A stretch of 64,000 bases of DNA, from positions 129,887,027-129,951,026 of the forward strand of contig OY757013.1 in NCBI GenBank assembly GCA_963580285.1. Direction: 5' to 3'. Made by a program: the position numbers and the translations under genes. The stretch is from Lucinisca nassula (lineage: Eukaryota > Mollusca > Bivalvia > Lucinida > Lucinidae). A model generated the notes under the pieces. It had not been told where the DNA came from and made no database searches. It worked only from the letters and a program-made list of their open reading frames with translations. How positions within the stretch are numbered: position 1 is the first letter of the stretch; each line of letters starts with the position of its first letter. This document shows positions 42,345-52,845 of the stretch, one piece after another.

Positions 42345-42650
42345 TAGAGAAGATTTTTTTCCTTCACTTCCGAAAAGTAAGATATTTACACAGTATGCCC
42401 CTGTCAGAAAGTGTGTGTAGCTCTTATCTTTCTACGTGACGATGTTAATATTAGGTTTGGTACCAAGTTATTTAGAGAAATGTGGGAATATCCCGATGGG
42501 TATGAATTGTGCACCACTTGTAACTGATTTGTTCTTGTTATGTTATGAAAGGAATTTATGATGTCCCTTCCTTTTGAAAAGCAGTCTGAAATTATTGAAA
42601 CTTTCAGCTCGACATTTTAAATGATTTATTAAATATTGACAAGTTTTAAG
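42345..42650 (+). pseudogene. Penelope-like RT fragment
   Basis: Aligns with 14530-14830 of the long RT remnant: TACACAGTATGCCCCTGTCA, AGGTTTGGTACCAAGTTATT, GATGGGTATGAATTGTGCAC, and the DDLLNID region. The Tyr-Leu codons before DD are deleted. It ends in CCTTGACA-type sequence and then minus-strand tail of another clade. Confidence 0.75.
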
Positions 42651-42654
42651 AAAT

Positions 42655-42775
42655 GTAAGCGCGATGGAGGCACACACCGCAAAATCAGACGAAACATGAA
42701 CCAACGTGACAAAGCCATTTAAGAAATCAGACACTGCAAAAGAACGACAACGGTCTTGGGACGGTCAATGCCCAG
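42655..42775 (-). mobile_element. Clade-2 PLE tail fragment
   Basis: Minus strand matches 57760-57890: GACGAAACATGAACCAACGT versus its mirror, and GCAAAAGAACGACAACGG. It shows a second, diverged RT-plus-tail family. Confidence 0.5.
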
Positions 42776-43013
42776 CAGGCACACTTCGCTAAAGCATCGT
42801 CAAACTAACGTGTACCGACGTAGATGTGACGTTGCATAAACGGCATGACGTCGTACCGAAGTTGATGTGACGTCACAGTTACGACATGTTCCTAATGGGT
42901 AGAAACACTAAAGGGGGGGGGGTGGACGTGGGGTTGGGGGGCTTCACTCTTATGTTACGACTGCTTTCACTAGTTATATTGTGGGGAGGATTTGGGATCG
43001 GTTTGTATTAGTT
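42776..43013. other. Spacer with repeated ACGTCRTACCGA words
   Basis: Short direct repeats CGACGTAGATGTGACGTTGC and ACGTCGTACCGAAGTTGATG, then a G run at 42914-42923. No gene. Confidence 0.45.
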
Positions 43014-43295
43014 CATCATGAAAACACACCTTTATAATTTTGACCCCCTCGAACCACACTTTTATATAGAAAAACTGGGGTTTACAGGGGTAAACATTAT
43101 TTTTCTTTTTTCTGCTCTAAAATATAGATTGTGGGTACTCGTTAAAACCGCCTCGATGAGGCGGTTCTAACGAGTACCCACAATCTATATTTTGAACAGA
43201 AATAAGAAAAATATCACAGCTTTTCATCTAAAAATTTAGTTTTTTTCGGCGGTAAAATTTACAATGTATTTGTATAGGCGTGTTTTCTTAATGTC
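43014..43295 (-). mobile_element. MITE-A copy 18
   Basis: Both ends (CATCATGAAAACACACC; GGCGTGTTTTCTTAATG) and a long centre AAAACCGCCTCGATGAGGCG with arms extending to ACTCG / CGAGT and ATATAGATTGTGGGT / mirror. It is one of the best hairpins. Confidence 0.95.
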
Positions 43296-43439
43296 CTGAT
43301 CGCTTCCCTTTTCAATTTTCAACTCCGGAGGTTATGAAATGTCACCTCTCGACACCATTCCCACAGCAGTATCATACATAATAACAATAACAAATGAGCC
43401 CCGCCAAGCGAATTTGTGTTTTCGAGCATTCCGTCATGA

Positions 43440-43670
43440 CAAATTTTAACTGCGCATGCCCAGCCATTCAGAGGGGCCAGAGATATGGCTTTCTGTCTGA
43501 AGGTTCCTCTTGATTCACTGCTTGTATGAGCCAGCAGCGAAGGTTCTGGCGAGACTGCGCGGATGCGCAGGATCGCCTGAACCTTCGCTGCTCGCATAGG
43601 CGATAAGCACCAAAATCGCTTGACGGAGCCCAAATGATCTGCAAGGAGGCTTCCAAGCCCAATATTGAGT
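43440..43670. mobile_element. GC-rich hairpin element
   Basis: AGCAGCGAAGGTTCTGGCGA (43530) and its mirror TCGCCTGAACCTTCGCTGCT (43572) flank a GCGCGGATGCGC tip. No relative elsewhere in the window. Confidence 0.6.
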
Positions 43671-44034
43671 CATAATAAATTACACAATGACACTTTCATG
43701 TATACATTAATACAAACCTGAATCTGGGCTGAGGATTCAGCAAGAATCCGACATCAGAGCAGAATAAAACCAGCAGTTAGAACGCGGTGCGTCGAACCAA
43801 GGCAATATCCGGCTCTACCCATCTTGAATTCAAACGTTTAGGACTGGACCGTCATAGAATCTGAAGTCCGGCCCACCGCCGGGCAACTGAAGAGAGAAGC
43901 AAAATTGTCCACTGTAAGTGTTGACAACAAACACGCGGTCCGTTGTACAGCATCCATGCTATAACCATTTGAAATTTGTATTTGGCAACTATTTTCCGGA
44001 ACTAAGCAGAAAAAAATATCACTACCTAGTGAAT
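43671..44034. other. Minor PLE-tail-like remnants, otherwise unrecognised
   Basis: AGCAGAATAAAACCAGCAGT and TTAGAACGCGGTGCGTCGAA loosely resemble the minus-strand tail start. No gene is seen. Confidence 0.35.
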
Positions 44035-44240
44035 GTTCAAGACTAAATCTCCATAAAATTCAGGTTTCGACAGTCCCTGTTGCATAAATAGCTTCAAAGA
44101 AACTTCGTGTTTAGAAATAATGTCATACATGTAGCTCTGGTTTATGGATACCAATAGCCCTGTTTTTGAAGTTCTGTTAAAATTATGTCTACTTATTTGG
44201 TTGGAACATTCAAATTTTCCCTTCAGAACTTCACTTGAAT
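44035..44240 (-). pseudogene. Penelope-like RT fragment
   Basis: Minus strand translates in part to LFMQQGLSKPEFYGDLV, the conserved LQQGLSEPEFYGD block of this RT. It lies head-to-head with the next fragment. Confidence 0.7.
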
Positions 44241-44244
44241 TAAA

Positions 44245-44765
44245 CAAATGCTTCTGATATCACAGCCCTTTTTGTTCGGATTTACAATTATCTATTTAAG
44301 ATGGTGTGTTTGATGCAAAATTACCTTTGGCTGTTCCACCGTGATCACCATTTGGGGGGAAGTGGGGGGGGGGGGGGGGGTGGTTGATATGCTGTAAGCG
44401 GTTCGTTCATTTCCTGTTTTGTTTCTCTGTTGTAAGCTACTCTTCCTCTTGGTGTAATTGCTAGGCTGTAATCCTTGATTGTGGCTTTTTCTGTACATCT
44501 ATTTCTATAAATATGTTTTATGATAAACTTGATGATTTTTATTTAGAGATCATACGTTTTTCTTTCTTGGATTTTGATGTTCCTCATCCGGCATCATATG
44601 TGTTTTATATATCGCGATTAATTCGGATTGTCAGAGTGTCTAATCATGTAACTGACTTCAATACTCGCAATGAATTATTTAGCGTTAAATTCTTAATCAG
44701 GGTTATCGGTATCATAAAATTCGCAAAGCTATTTATCCCCCGACCGAATAGGTTATAGGGATATA
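44245..44765 (+). pseudogene. Penelope-like RT fragment with insertion
   Basis: 44250-44325 matches the SSDT..FLDLHLSI region; 44505-44760 continues with YDKLDDF, FSFLDFDVPHPASY and LIRIVRVSNHVTDFNTRNEL. Between them is an unrelated G-rich insert (44330-44500) with a 17-G run. Confidence 0.78.
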
Positions 44766-44769
44766 GCGA

Positions 44770-45480
44770 TCTGACTGGCGTCCGTCCGCAGACGAAACCT
44801 TTTGACGATCATAGCTCGAAAACCCTTTTAGGTACATTGATGGTACTTGACACAATTGTTCACCAGGCTGAGACGGTATGTCATATGCACGAACCGCAAC
44901 TCTGGGTGTCATAGTTTTTGAGATCTCTCCCGTTCCAATAAAATATGACTACCTTGTGATGACCACAACTTCAATACCCTTTGAAACATATTAATGGTAC
45001 CTGATACAATTGTTGGGATGGTGTGTTATGCACAAGAGCCACAACTCTTAGTACCATGTGTTAGGTATCTTCCCCCGAATAAAAAGAGTGACTACCTTGT
45101 GATGGCCGTCCTCCAATACCCTTTGAGACATATTGATGGTGCATGGCACAATTGAGACAGACTTCATTGTGATGGCCATAACTCCAATACCCTTTGAGAA
45201 ATGTTTATCGCGCCTGGCACAATTGTTCATAACGCTGAGAGGGCGTTTCATGCGCAAGAACCACAATTTTGTGTGCCATGGTTTCTGAGTTATCTGCCAT
45301 TTCAATACCATAGAGTGACTGCCTTGTATCTCCAATACCCTTTGATATATATTGATGGTACATGGCACAATTGTTCAAAAGGCAGAGACGGTGTGTCATC
45401 TGCAAAATCCACAACTCTGGGTGTCATTGTTTTTTAGTTATATCCCATTCCAATAAAATAGAATTACAACTTGTACTAGT
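44770..45480. repeat. Degenerate tandem repeat, ~150-190 bp units
   Basis: About four to five units share ACTCCAATACCCTTTGAGAC, ATATTGATGGTAC, TGGCACAATTGTTC, GCTGAGACGGTGTGTCATGC, CACAACTCTGGGTGTCAT, CCCATTCCAATA and GACTACCTTGTGATGGCC. A further copy lies at 46738-46925. The block interrupts Penelope-like RT sequence. Confidence 0.88.
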
Positions 45481-45516
45481 CATATCAAGCATACTCTTTT
45501 AGATATATTGATGGTA

Positions 45517-45740
45517 CTTGAAAAGTTTTGATAAGTGCAGAAAAATATATAACCGCAATGACTTTAGCACCAAATTTCGTAAAATTATTCTTCGATATAA
45601 AAAGATTGGGTACAACATGGATATGGTACGACAGACTGCATGCATGGTAGTTAACCCAATCACGGTTGGCAACTTTGTTTCCCTCTTTAATTGCACGCCG
45701 GTGGGTCAGGCCTCAGATTCTATGACGGTTCCAACGTAAA
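45517..45740 (+). pseudogene. Penelope-like RT C-terminus
   Basis: A 73-residue open frame with KFRKIILRYKKIGYNMDMVR and CTPVGQASDSM, ending at a stop just before the tail. This shows that the C-terminus has no nuclease domain after NCTPVG. Confidence 0.82.
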
Positions 45741-45774
45741 GGCTTATTGAGAATTAGAGAGATCTAATTCAAGG

Positions 45775-46330
45775 TAATGTTGGTTCGTGCCTGATGCTCT
45801 GTCTCTGGTCGGGCCCACCGGAGTCTAACTTTTGGTTTTCTTTTGCTCCAGCATTTCAGTGGTTTCTTGCTGTCGAGTCCTCACCGTTGTCTCACCTCTG
45901 TGGTTCTTTGATTATTTGTGTTCACGGAGATGTGCACTGATGAGTTAGGAGGCCTTCATGCGGACTGAACAAATTATTTGTCTGAATCGCGACGGAAGTA
46001 AGGGTGAGGATTGTGGCCACGTAAAATCGATTTACCCCCCCCCCCCCCCCCCCAGTGGAAATCTTTCCACTGACCGTTCCAAGGCGGTTCTTCTGTGGCG
46101 ATTTGTTTATGTTGTTGTTTGTTACGTACTGTGTGTATCACTTGTGTCTTTTTATTTTGGATGGCCATATGGCCATTTTGTGGGAAAGTAACTGTCCTTA
46201 TGGCCTTCCTTTGTTTAGGTTTCCATTATGGTCTGGTCGCTTAATGTTTGTGTTTCTTTCCCTTTGGTGTCTTTGATGGGTGGAGTAAGTTTATTGTATC
46301 GATTCCTGATCTTTGTTTTACTTCTACTTT
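45775..46330 (+). mobile_element. PLE tail following RT
   Basis: Complete tail from TGTTGGTTCGTGCCTGATGC to GTTTTACTTCTACTTT. A 17-C run at 46036-46053 lies at the CCCC/AGTGGAA junction. Confidence 0.88.
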
Positions 46331-46454
46331 ACATGAGGTAGCGCGGGCATTTCATGATGCCGTGTTTTTTGAGTTATCCGATTTTCGTTCTTTTATGTGT
46401 TCTTTGTATCCAAGGCAACCTTTTAGCTTTTTAGTTTACCTCATTGACTTTAGT

Positions 46455-46545
46455 GCCGCGTGGAGGCTGTAAAAGGTCTCCTCGTGCTTATATTTCATCA
46501 TATTGTAGATCATATTTTCTTTTCCTTTGGGATCATTAAGCCCAT
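46455..46545 (+). repeat. Retrozyme fragment without ribozyme
   Basis: GTGGAGGCTGTAAAAGGTCT and TAGATCATATTTTCTTTTCC, TTTGGGATCATT follow the RNA-sense order of the 260-bp unit. The ribozyme end is absent. Confidence 0.55.
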
Positions 46546-46737
46546 CCTGGTTGCATTGAAAATCGAATGCCGTTCAAGCCGGCGCTAGCTAAGGGGCGTA
46601 TGCACCCTTGCAAACTACATTGCTGTGTATGAAGCGGTTCAATAAAACCGAGTCTCCGTTTTTCTTTCTTTTATGTGTTCTTTGTTTCCAAAGGCAACCT
46701 TCTAGCTTTTTATTTTATCTCCCCTGAGAATATAATT

Positions 46738-46925
46738 TTGTGATGGTCATAACTCCAATACCCTTTGAGATATAGCCATGGTACTTGGAACAAGTGCATA
46801 CAATATTGGGACGGCGGGTAATGCCTTAGAATCACAACTCTAGGTGCTTCGGTATTCGAGTTATAACCGTATGACTGCCTTGTGATCACCATAGCTCCAA
46901 TATCCTTTGAGACATATTGATAGCG
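46738..46925. repeat. Copy of the 44.8-kb tandem unit
   Basis: GTGATGGTCATAACTCCAAT, ACCCTTTGAGATATAGCCAT, TGGTACTTGGAACAA and GACTGCCTTGTGATCACCAT match the array at 44770-45480. Confidence 0.75.
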
Positions 46926-47160
46926 TTTATATTTCGCAGTTAAATCTATTTGCCAGAGTGTGTAGTCATGTAATTTACATCAGCGCTCGTAATAAATTGC
47001 TAACAGCTAAACGTATTGTTGTTTGATGTTTATGTTCTCGGATATGTTACACTGGTGAGTTAGGAAGCCTTCATGCGGACTGAATAAATTATTTGTCTGA
47101 ATCGCGACGGAATTGAGGACGAGGATTGCGGCCGCGTAAAATCGATTCCAGCCCCGAGTG
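46926..47160 (+). pseudogene. RT scrap and partial PLE tail
   Basis: 46926-47010 resembles the LIRFA..SHV region of the RT (TTTGCCAGAGTGTGTAGTCA). 47030-47160 is tail (GATATGTTACACTGGTGAGT, CCTTCATGCGGACTGAATAA). Both are truncated. Confidence 0.6.
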
Positions 47161-47449
47161 AAATGTGCAAGAATCACAACTCAGTATACGAGTATTTTGT
47201 ACATTGGAAATCTTGGATCTCCATCATGTTGAGAAGGGCCCTTAGTATCATTAGGTGATGATAGTAAACTTTACATATACAAAATCCTGCAGATGTTGCA
47301 GAAATACACTGTGGGTTTACCAGTATATTTTAATTCTGGTGCACTTTCTGTTTGTGAACAATCTTCTGAAGGCCAAATTGGCTTTTGATGGGGGAATTGC
47401 CATCTCTTCTGATGGCTATTGTTCTAAATTTTATTGACGTTATTTAGTT
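47161..47449. other. No recognised feature
   Basis: Short unique spacer between RT pieces; nothing recognisable. Confidence 0.45.
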
Positions 47450-47840
47450 TCAACCTTGATTTTAATCTCTTTTGCAACAAGGCCTATTTGAATTTTAATT
47501 TTATGGTTACTTAGTATATAAATTCAGAAAAATGTATGCTTACAATCATTTCAGTACCAAATATCGTATAATTATTTTCGATGGTATTTTACCCAATCAC
47601 GGTTGATAACTTAAATGCACGCCGGCAATTCAGGCCTCTAACTCTATGATGGCGTCAGCATTAAGATTTTTTAACTTTTAAAGTAATGTCGTATGGTGCC
47701 TGATGCTCTCTGGTCGGACCCACCGGAGGCAAACTGTCAGTTTTCTTTTGCCAGCATGCTGCCAAGGTCTCATTGTGGTTTCATCTCTGTATTCGTTTTG
47801 ATGTTTATATTCTCGGAGATGTTGCACTGATGCACGGATA
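47450..47840 (+). pseudogene. RT fragment with truncated PLE tail
   Basis: TTTAATCTCTTTTGCAACAA resembles the LLQQGL block; AACTTAAATGCACGCCGGCA resembles NCTPV. The tail begins at 47690 (TGGTGCCTGATGCTCTC) and stops after the GATGTTGCACTGATG block. Confidence 0.7.
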
Positions 47841-47864
47841 ATTGGAAATCGCTCATATTAACTG

Positions 47865-47995
47865 AACATACTAGGCAGGCTAAGATCCGCAAAGCGGTTT
47901 TCCAGTACTCATGTGCGGTTGGTTTCAGCTCTTCGTGGAATTATCATGCAACACATCTATTTCTTCAAGCCCCGATAGGCGGGGGTCGAGTTCCA
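47865..47995 (-). repeat. SINE S1 5' fragment
   Basis: Antisense with GCAAAGCGGTTTTCCAGTAC, GGTTGGTTTCAGCTCTTCGT and AAGCCCCGATAGGCGGGGGT. Confidence 0.75.
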
Positions 47996-48094
47996 CATTA
48001 AGATATCTAAATAAGTATTCCTGAGATTTTGTTTTCTATTCAGCTGCCGAGAATTTTATTGCCGGCACCCTTAAATTCATCATTGAATATAGAT

Positions 48095-48335
48095 TGATGG
48101 TTTGTGTTGGGGTTTAACGACGCGTCAGTCTGTGTGGGTCTTTGTTTGCCGCCTCCCAGAGAGAGGGAGAAAAGAGATAGAAGCGGCAGTAGAGGAGCTA
48201 AAGGTGACTGGGGAGAAAGAGAAAAACGAATGGAAGTGTAGAAACTGAATAAATGACAACATCCAACCCTTCTAGCATTGCCTGCTGCAAGGACAGGCAT
48301 TGTCCAAATGTATGCCAGTTGGACGCCCCAAGCGA
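48095..48335 (-). repeat. SINE-like S5 copy
   Basis: Minus strand shows GCCTGTCCTTGCAGCAGG, TTTCTACACTTCCATTCGTT, CTCCCAGTCACC-type and CTCTCTGGGAGGCGG blocks; the 3' end has GGGGTTTAACG rather than an ATCA tail. Confidence 0.65.
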
Positions 48336-48640
48336 CGCAATATATACGGTATTTTGGCCTCTGATTATATAATTCGAGCTATTATCGCAACAGAACATAA
48401 ATTCACCTTTAATCTTGTTTTTTGTAAAAGCTGTTAAGTCACTGCAAATTCTTTAAATCAATTCGGGAGATGCTCATGTAAGGGTGTGTAAGTTGACCTA
48501 GTGGCTTTCCGTAGTTTAGAAACGTTTCCATCTTGTATTTCATTCTATTCAAAACCTGTTTTATCCATAGCCCAAACATTTCAATTAGGTGCGTCAGAAA
48601 AAAAGGTAGTACACACTTAGCTAAAGCACGCCCGGTTGCG
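48336..48640. other. No recognised feature
   Basis: Unique spacer before a local duplication. Confidence 0.45.
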
Positions 48641-48781
48641 GTCCGGTCGTAACCATTGATGGGCAATAAATCAGGACCACATTCCAATCAGTTTTCATTC
48701 GCCCAACGCATAGACATAAATGTTGTTTGGTACAGTTAGTCGTACAACATTCACATTATACGCTATTCATTTTGTGCGCTA

Positions 48782-49032
48782 GATTACGAAAGCACGCCTA
48801 TACAAATACATTGAAAACTTTACCGCCGAAAAAAAAAAATAGGATGAAAAATAATGATATTTTTTCTTATGTCTGCTCAAAATGTAGATTGTGGACACTC
48901 GAGGCGGTTCTAACGAGTATCCACAATCTATATTTTAAAGCCGAAATACGAAAAATAAGTTTTACTACTGTAAAACCCGGTTTTACTATATAAAAGTTGG
49001 GTTCAGGTGGGTCCATAGGGGTGTTTCGTAAT
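48782..49032 (+). mobile_element. MITE-A copy 20
   Basis: Left end GATTACGAAAGCACGCCTAT; right end TAGGGGTGTTTCGTAAT. Half of the hairpin is deleted (GTGGACACTCGAGGCGGTTC). Confidence 0.9.
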
Positions 49033-49185
49033 AAAATATTACAATCTTTGTCAACTATTCGCACAATTGGTTTTTTCCTGATACTGGTTTTCTAAATATA
49101 TATACCCAGCCACCAATTAAGTTCTCAGTCCGACATTCCATGTTGTACACATTCCAATCAATCATTATTCGCCCAATGAATAGAC

Positions 49186-49390
49186 ACGCCTATACAAATA
49201 CATTGTAAACTTTTCCGCCGAAAAAACCCGAAAAATTCGAGATGAAAAATAATGATAATTTTCTTATTTCAGCTCAAAATGTAGATTGTGGACACTCGTT
49301 AGAACCGCCTTGTAAAGCAGAAATAAGTAAAACATAAGTTTACCACTGTAAAACCCTGGGGTCAAAATTATATAGGCGTGTTTTCGTGAT
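49186..49390 (+). mobile_element. MITE-A copy 21, half palindrome
   Basis: Left arm to TTAGAACCGCCTTG, then jumps to AAAGCAGAAATAAG of the other arm. Right end ATAGGCGTGTTTTCGTGATG. Confidence 0.88.
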
Positions 49391-49625
49391 GTGGTCGTTA
49401 CCCTTGATGAACAAAAAACCAGCACCATACTCCAATCAGATATGATTCGCCCATTGAATAGACATGAAAATGTGTGTGGTACATCATTCACATTATACGC
49501 TATTCATTTTGTGTGCTAAATATTACAATCTGTTCGCACAATTGTTTGTTTCCTGATACTGGTTTTCTGAATGTATAGACCCAGCCACCAATAAAGTTCT
49601 CAGCCCGACATTCCATGTCGTATTA

Positions 49626-49959
49626 GAGGCCTTTGACAACTTATTTGAGCCTAAAGATCTTAGACAAGATCTTATATTTTAGAGTTCTTGGACAAGCCGA
49701 TCAATTCCGATCGGTTTGTATTAAACATTAGGACCAAGGTGTTCAAAGTATCGTTATCTTAGCGAGCTCGTTAGTGGTCACAGTTTAACTGTCTTAGTGA
49801 ATACAATGGCTAATATTGGTGTGCTATTGCTGAAAAAATGTGAGCTGCTTTTGCGCTTGCCAACGTGTTAGGACGCACAATTGCATCATGCAATGTAAAC
49901 CTATTTGGCGAATCGAACACATGCACAACTGAGTGATTTTTTTGTATCTCCAACGTTTT
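49626..49959. other. No recognised feature
   Basis: Contains a small imperfect repeat (AAGATCTTAGACAAGATCTT) and nothing else recognised. Confidence 0.5.
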
Positions 49960-50170
49960 CCTCTCAGTTAACCCTTGCCCTGCTGAGCCCGGATATGCCT
50001 TGTGTTCCAACAATGAAAATCTATTCATTAGAAGCCATCTGATCAGGATCTACATTGTTTGCCATTCAGATTGTGAATTTGTTGCGATAAGTTGCATCAA
50101 GTACTCTGATTGGTTGATAATCGGTAGTGGGTGTGGCATATATTAATATTCAGCAGGTCAAGGGTTAAAA
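49960..50170. mobile_element. MITE-F copy
   Basis: CAGTTAACCCTTGCCCTGCT, TTAGAAGCCATCTGATCAGG, ATCTACATTGTTTGCCATTC, TGATTGGTTGATAATCGGTA and CAAGGGTTAA follow family order; one arm of the core is lost. Confidence 0.7.
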
Positions 50171-50956
50171 TACGAACATGAAAAAGAAACTTAGAGTATT
50201 GGCTACTTTACCAGTAAAACAAGAATAGAATATCATCAAATGCCCTAGTTAGTTCCACAAAATACACGCGACAATTTGATCAGGTCGTTCCTTTGTTACA
50301 CACGGATAAAGGACAAGACAACGAAGTGGATATGGAAGCGTCTTATCGGTTTGATTCCATTAGGAAAGGAAGTTTTCTTTCGCATTGCTGAAATATAAAG
50401 GCTGCTAGATTAAAATGCTGACAAGAATTTAAAAAGAAGCAATTGTATTATTCTCCTCTGTGCTAACTTGTGGAACTCATTAACAAACCGATCAAAACTT
50501 CTTCTTGATTCAATATTTAAAATATTTAATCGACGGAATTTGAAGAATTGAACTTGGGGCATTGACCGGGTAACAACGGTGTGGCTTAATTCAAATTTCA
50601 GTGCTCATTTTGATTTCAACGTTAGCCTTTACATTACTACTCGCTGGCTGTTAGTACGTTCACAACTAAAATCATTTCATAATTGAGCTAACTCGTGAGA
50701 AAAGGGTATACTTGTGACGAAGATCGCCAGCATACACACGGTTTCTCTAGATCCTTTTCTGCTAGCAGACATGTAGAAGAGAACGTGAGGTATCTTTGTG
50801 CAATTAGTAGTCCTTCTAGCATGCGGGGTTGGGTATTACAGATTTGACAATAGAAATATGTATTACATTGCTAGAAAAGTCATGACATGAAATGGACTTG
50901 TCTAGATGGGTTAAGCTTGTGCACGGGTTCCTATCATTCCTCTAATTAGTTTTCGT
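50171..50956. other. No recognised feature
   Basis: About 0.8 kb of unique sequence with no recognisable gene, RNA or repeat relative. Confidence 0.55.
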
Positions 50957-51140
50957 TTTGTATGATTGAAGTAAAGGCAATTACCAGGAATCCAAACAAA
51001 TCGCCGGAGGCACCAAAGGGAAAGGAACAAGAACATACAGTAATTAAAACCCTATTGAAAACATCACAAGCTGAAAGCCAAAAGGACAGTTATTGCCTTA
51101 CGAAATCGCCAAACGGCTATTCAAAATAAAAACAAAATGA
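50957..51140 (-). mobile_element. PLE tail fragment
   Basis: Minus orientation: AAGTAAAGGCAATTACCAGG, GGCACCAAAGGGAAAGGAAC, CTGAAAGCCAAAAGGACAGT, CGGCTATTCAAAATAAAAAC. Confidence 0.75.
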
Positions 51141-51724
51141 TATACGCAATACATATGCCGGAATGTCCTCGAGAAGGTAAAAATCTGATCTGGGGTTCTG
51201 TTGTAGATATGCGTTTCCAACGCTGAGCGGAATCGCGACTTAGCCTTGGTTCCGCTTAGCACGGTCATCCCGAGAGTTGGACACTCCAATTTGCAGCAGA
51301 ACCTCATATAAGACCTTTGCAGGGATGAATGCCGCAAAGTGCTCCGTCCTTCGGAACGGGGCGTCTACTGGAGGCCCCCTATGCAGGGAGAACCATCCCC
51401 GGTGCAGGTAAAAGATCCCGTAATTACTTGAATACTTTGTATGCTTTCATCCTAAAAACCTGGAGTGTATGCAATGTACACCTGCACGTAATCCTCGTGA
51501 GGGGTGTTGCAGTATATAAAGAAAGGAAAAAAAAAAAACAAAAAAAAAACTTCTCTATCAGGCTAAAACAAAGCATTCCCTGATTTGGTGTGCAAGAATG
51601 TACGCTCCATGGAGTCTTAAGTGGGTCTGTACACAACCTTGGTCTGAATGCAACCTTTGCGGACTACACAAAGATACAAAGTGCAGATTGTCATCCACAT
51701 AACATAGAGCGAAGACTTCTAGGT
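51141..51724. other. No clear gene; possible retroposon tail
   Basis: GTGCTCCGTCCTTCGGAACG, GGCCCCCTATGCAGGGAGAA, GTGCAGGTAAAAGATCCCGT near 51337-51420 has the look of a dispersed retroposon end, but there is no second copy here. An A-rich run is at 51524-51550. Confidence 0.4.
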
Positions 51725-51935
51725 TGGTCTGAAGCTCTGCCTCTGGTCAAGCCCATCGGAGTCTAACTGTGGCCATTTTGTTAGAACGTTACTGTCCTTT
51801 TGGCTTTCCGCTATTGATGTTTCCATTTAGTATTTTGTTATTTCATATGTGTGTTTCTTTCCCTTTGGTGCCTCCGATGGGAGCTGCGGGTTGATTGTAT
51901 CGATTTCTGATCATTGACTTCACTTTTGTTCTCTT
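51725..51935 (+). mobile_element. PLE tail with internal deletion
   Basis: The start GGTCTGAAGCTCTGCCTCTG and CGGAGTCTAACTGTGG jump directly to CCATTTTGTTAGAACG, omitting about 350 bp of the middle. Confidence 0.8.
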
Positions 51936-52263
51936 TGGTAACACGTATGGAAATTTGATGATCTCTGCCTGATCTGGTCCACGCTGTTTGTAAGTTAACA
52001 GCAGACAGAAACGCAGACGACGATTGTTGTGATTGGCATCTAATGGGTCAAATTGATCCAAAATTCTGTTTTCTTAACGATTTGTCGAAATCTATATACT
52101 AAGTCACCATAAAATTCAGACTCCGACAGGCTTTGTTGCAAAAGAGACCTTTTTAGAAATTAAATTCAACGTGTCTACGATAAAATATAGATAAACGGTT
52201 ATCCCCCCACCTTGAGAAGGTCTGGACTGTTAAGCAATTTGAATTGCTGAGTTATCTCTTCAA
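51936..52263. pseudogene. RT scrap in spacer
   Basis: 52085-52165 on the minus strand resembles the LLQQGL..EFYGD block (CATAAAATTCAGACTCCGAC mirror). The rest is unrecognised. Confidence 0.5.
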
Positions 52264-52475
52264 TCAACATGCCTCCGTGTGCGTGTGGGTAAGATTGCTG
52301 ACTCTTAACCAATAGATCTGTCACCGCTGTGCTTCGCACCTCGCTCGGATTACATGTTAGACGCCAAGTTCTACAATGGAAGGCCAGGTATTTTTCCTGG
52401 GGAAACTTCGGTTCCCGTCCGCTTCTGATTAAGATTTTGCTGGACGTAATGGCCGCAATACAGAAAAAATAATAA
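52264..52475 (+). repeat. SINE S3 copy
   Basis: GCCTCCGTGTGCGTGTGGGT, GACTCTTAACCAATAGATCT, CGCCAAGTTCTACAATGGAA, TTCTGATTAAGATTTTGCTG, end ATGGCCGCAATAC. Confidence 0.8.
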
Positions 52476-52566
52476 TTTAGGAGCTTGGCTGTAGGACCAT
52501 TATGTTATCTTCGTCAGTGGTAAGAATTAGCAACCCCAAGACTTAGCTGACAAGCCTGAAGCCAAT

Positions 52567-52725
52567 GTTTTGAGTTTTACGTCTCACCAACAGCTAAGGT
52601 CATACGGAGACGGGGCCTAGGTTTAAAGACTCATCCGAAAGTATGGAGAAGCCCAGGATCGATCCTGTGACCCCTTGCTTACAAGGCGAGTAGCATGACC
52701 ACTATACCGCGGAGGTTTCTAGTTT
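52567..52725 (-). repeat. SINE S4 copy (tRNA-headed)
   Basis: Minus strand: AACCTCCGCGGTATAGTGGT (A box), GCTACTCGCCTTGTAAGCAA, GGTCACAGGATCGATCC (B box), CCGTCTCCGTATGACCTTAG, CTGTTGGTGAGACGTAAAAC. Confidence 0.82.
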
Positions 52726-52845
52726 ACTGTCTCAAGGTCGAATAATACTTCTCTTTGCGCTTGTTCTCTTAAGCAATTAATGTTTAATGCCACGATCTAA
52801 GGTTCATCAAAGTGCTAGAAAGAAGATTTTGGCAGCATGAAAACA

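Larger units (their letters stand above)
48641..49625. repeat. Local duplication, one copy with MITE-A
   Basis: CACATTCCAATCAGTTTTCA, CATTCACATTATACGCTATT and CCCAGCCACCAATTAAGTTC in the first copy match 49420-49625 in the second. The first carries MITE-A copy 20 at the point where the second reads GTGTGCTAAATATTACAATC. Confidence 0.85.

Noticed and set aside
43319..43662. 104-residue frame as a gene
   Set aside because: It spans a hairpin element, has no recognisable motif, and overlaps another frame.
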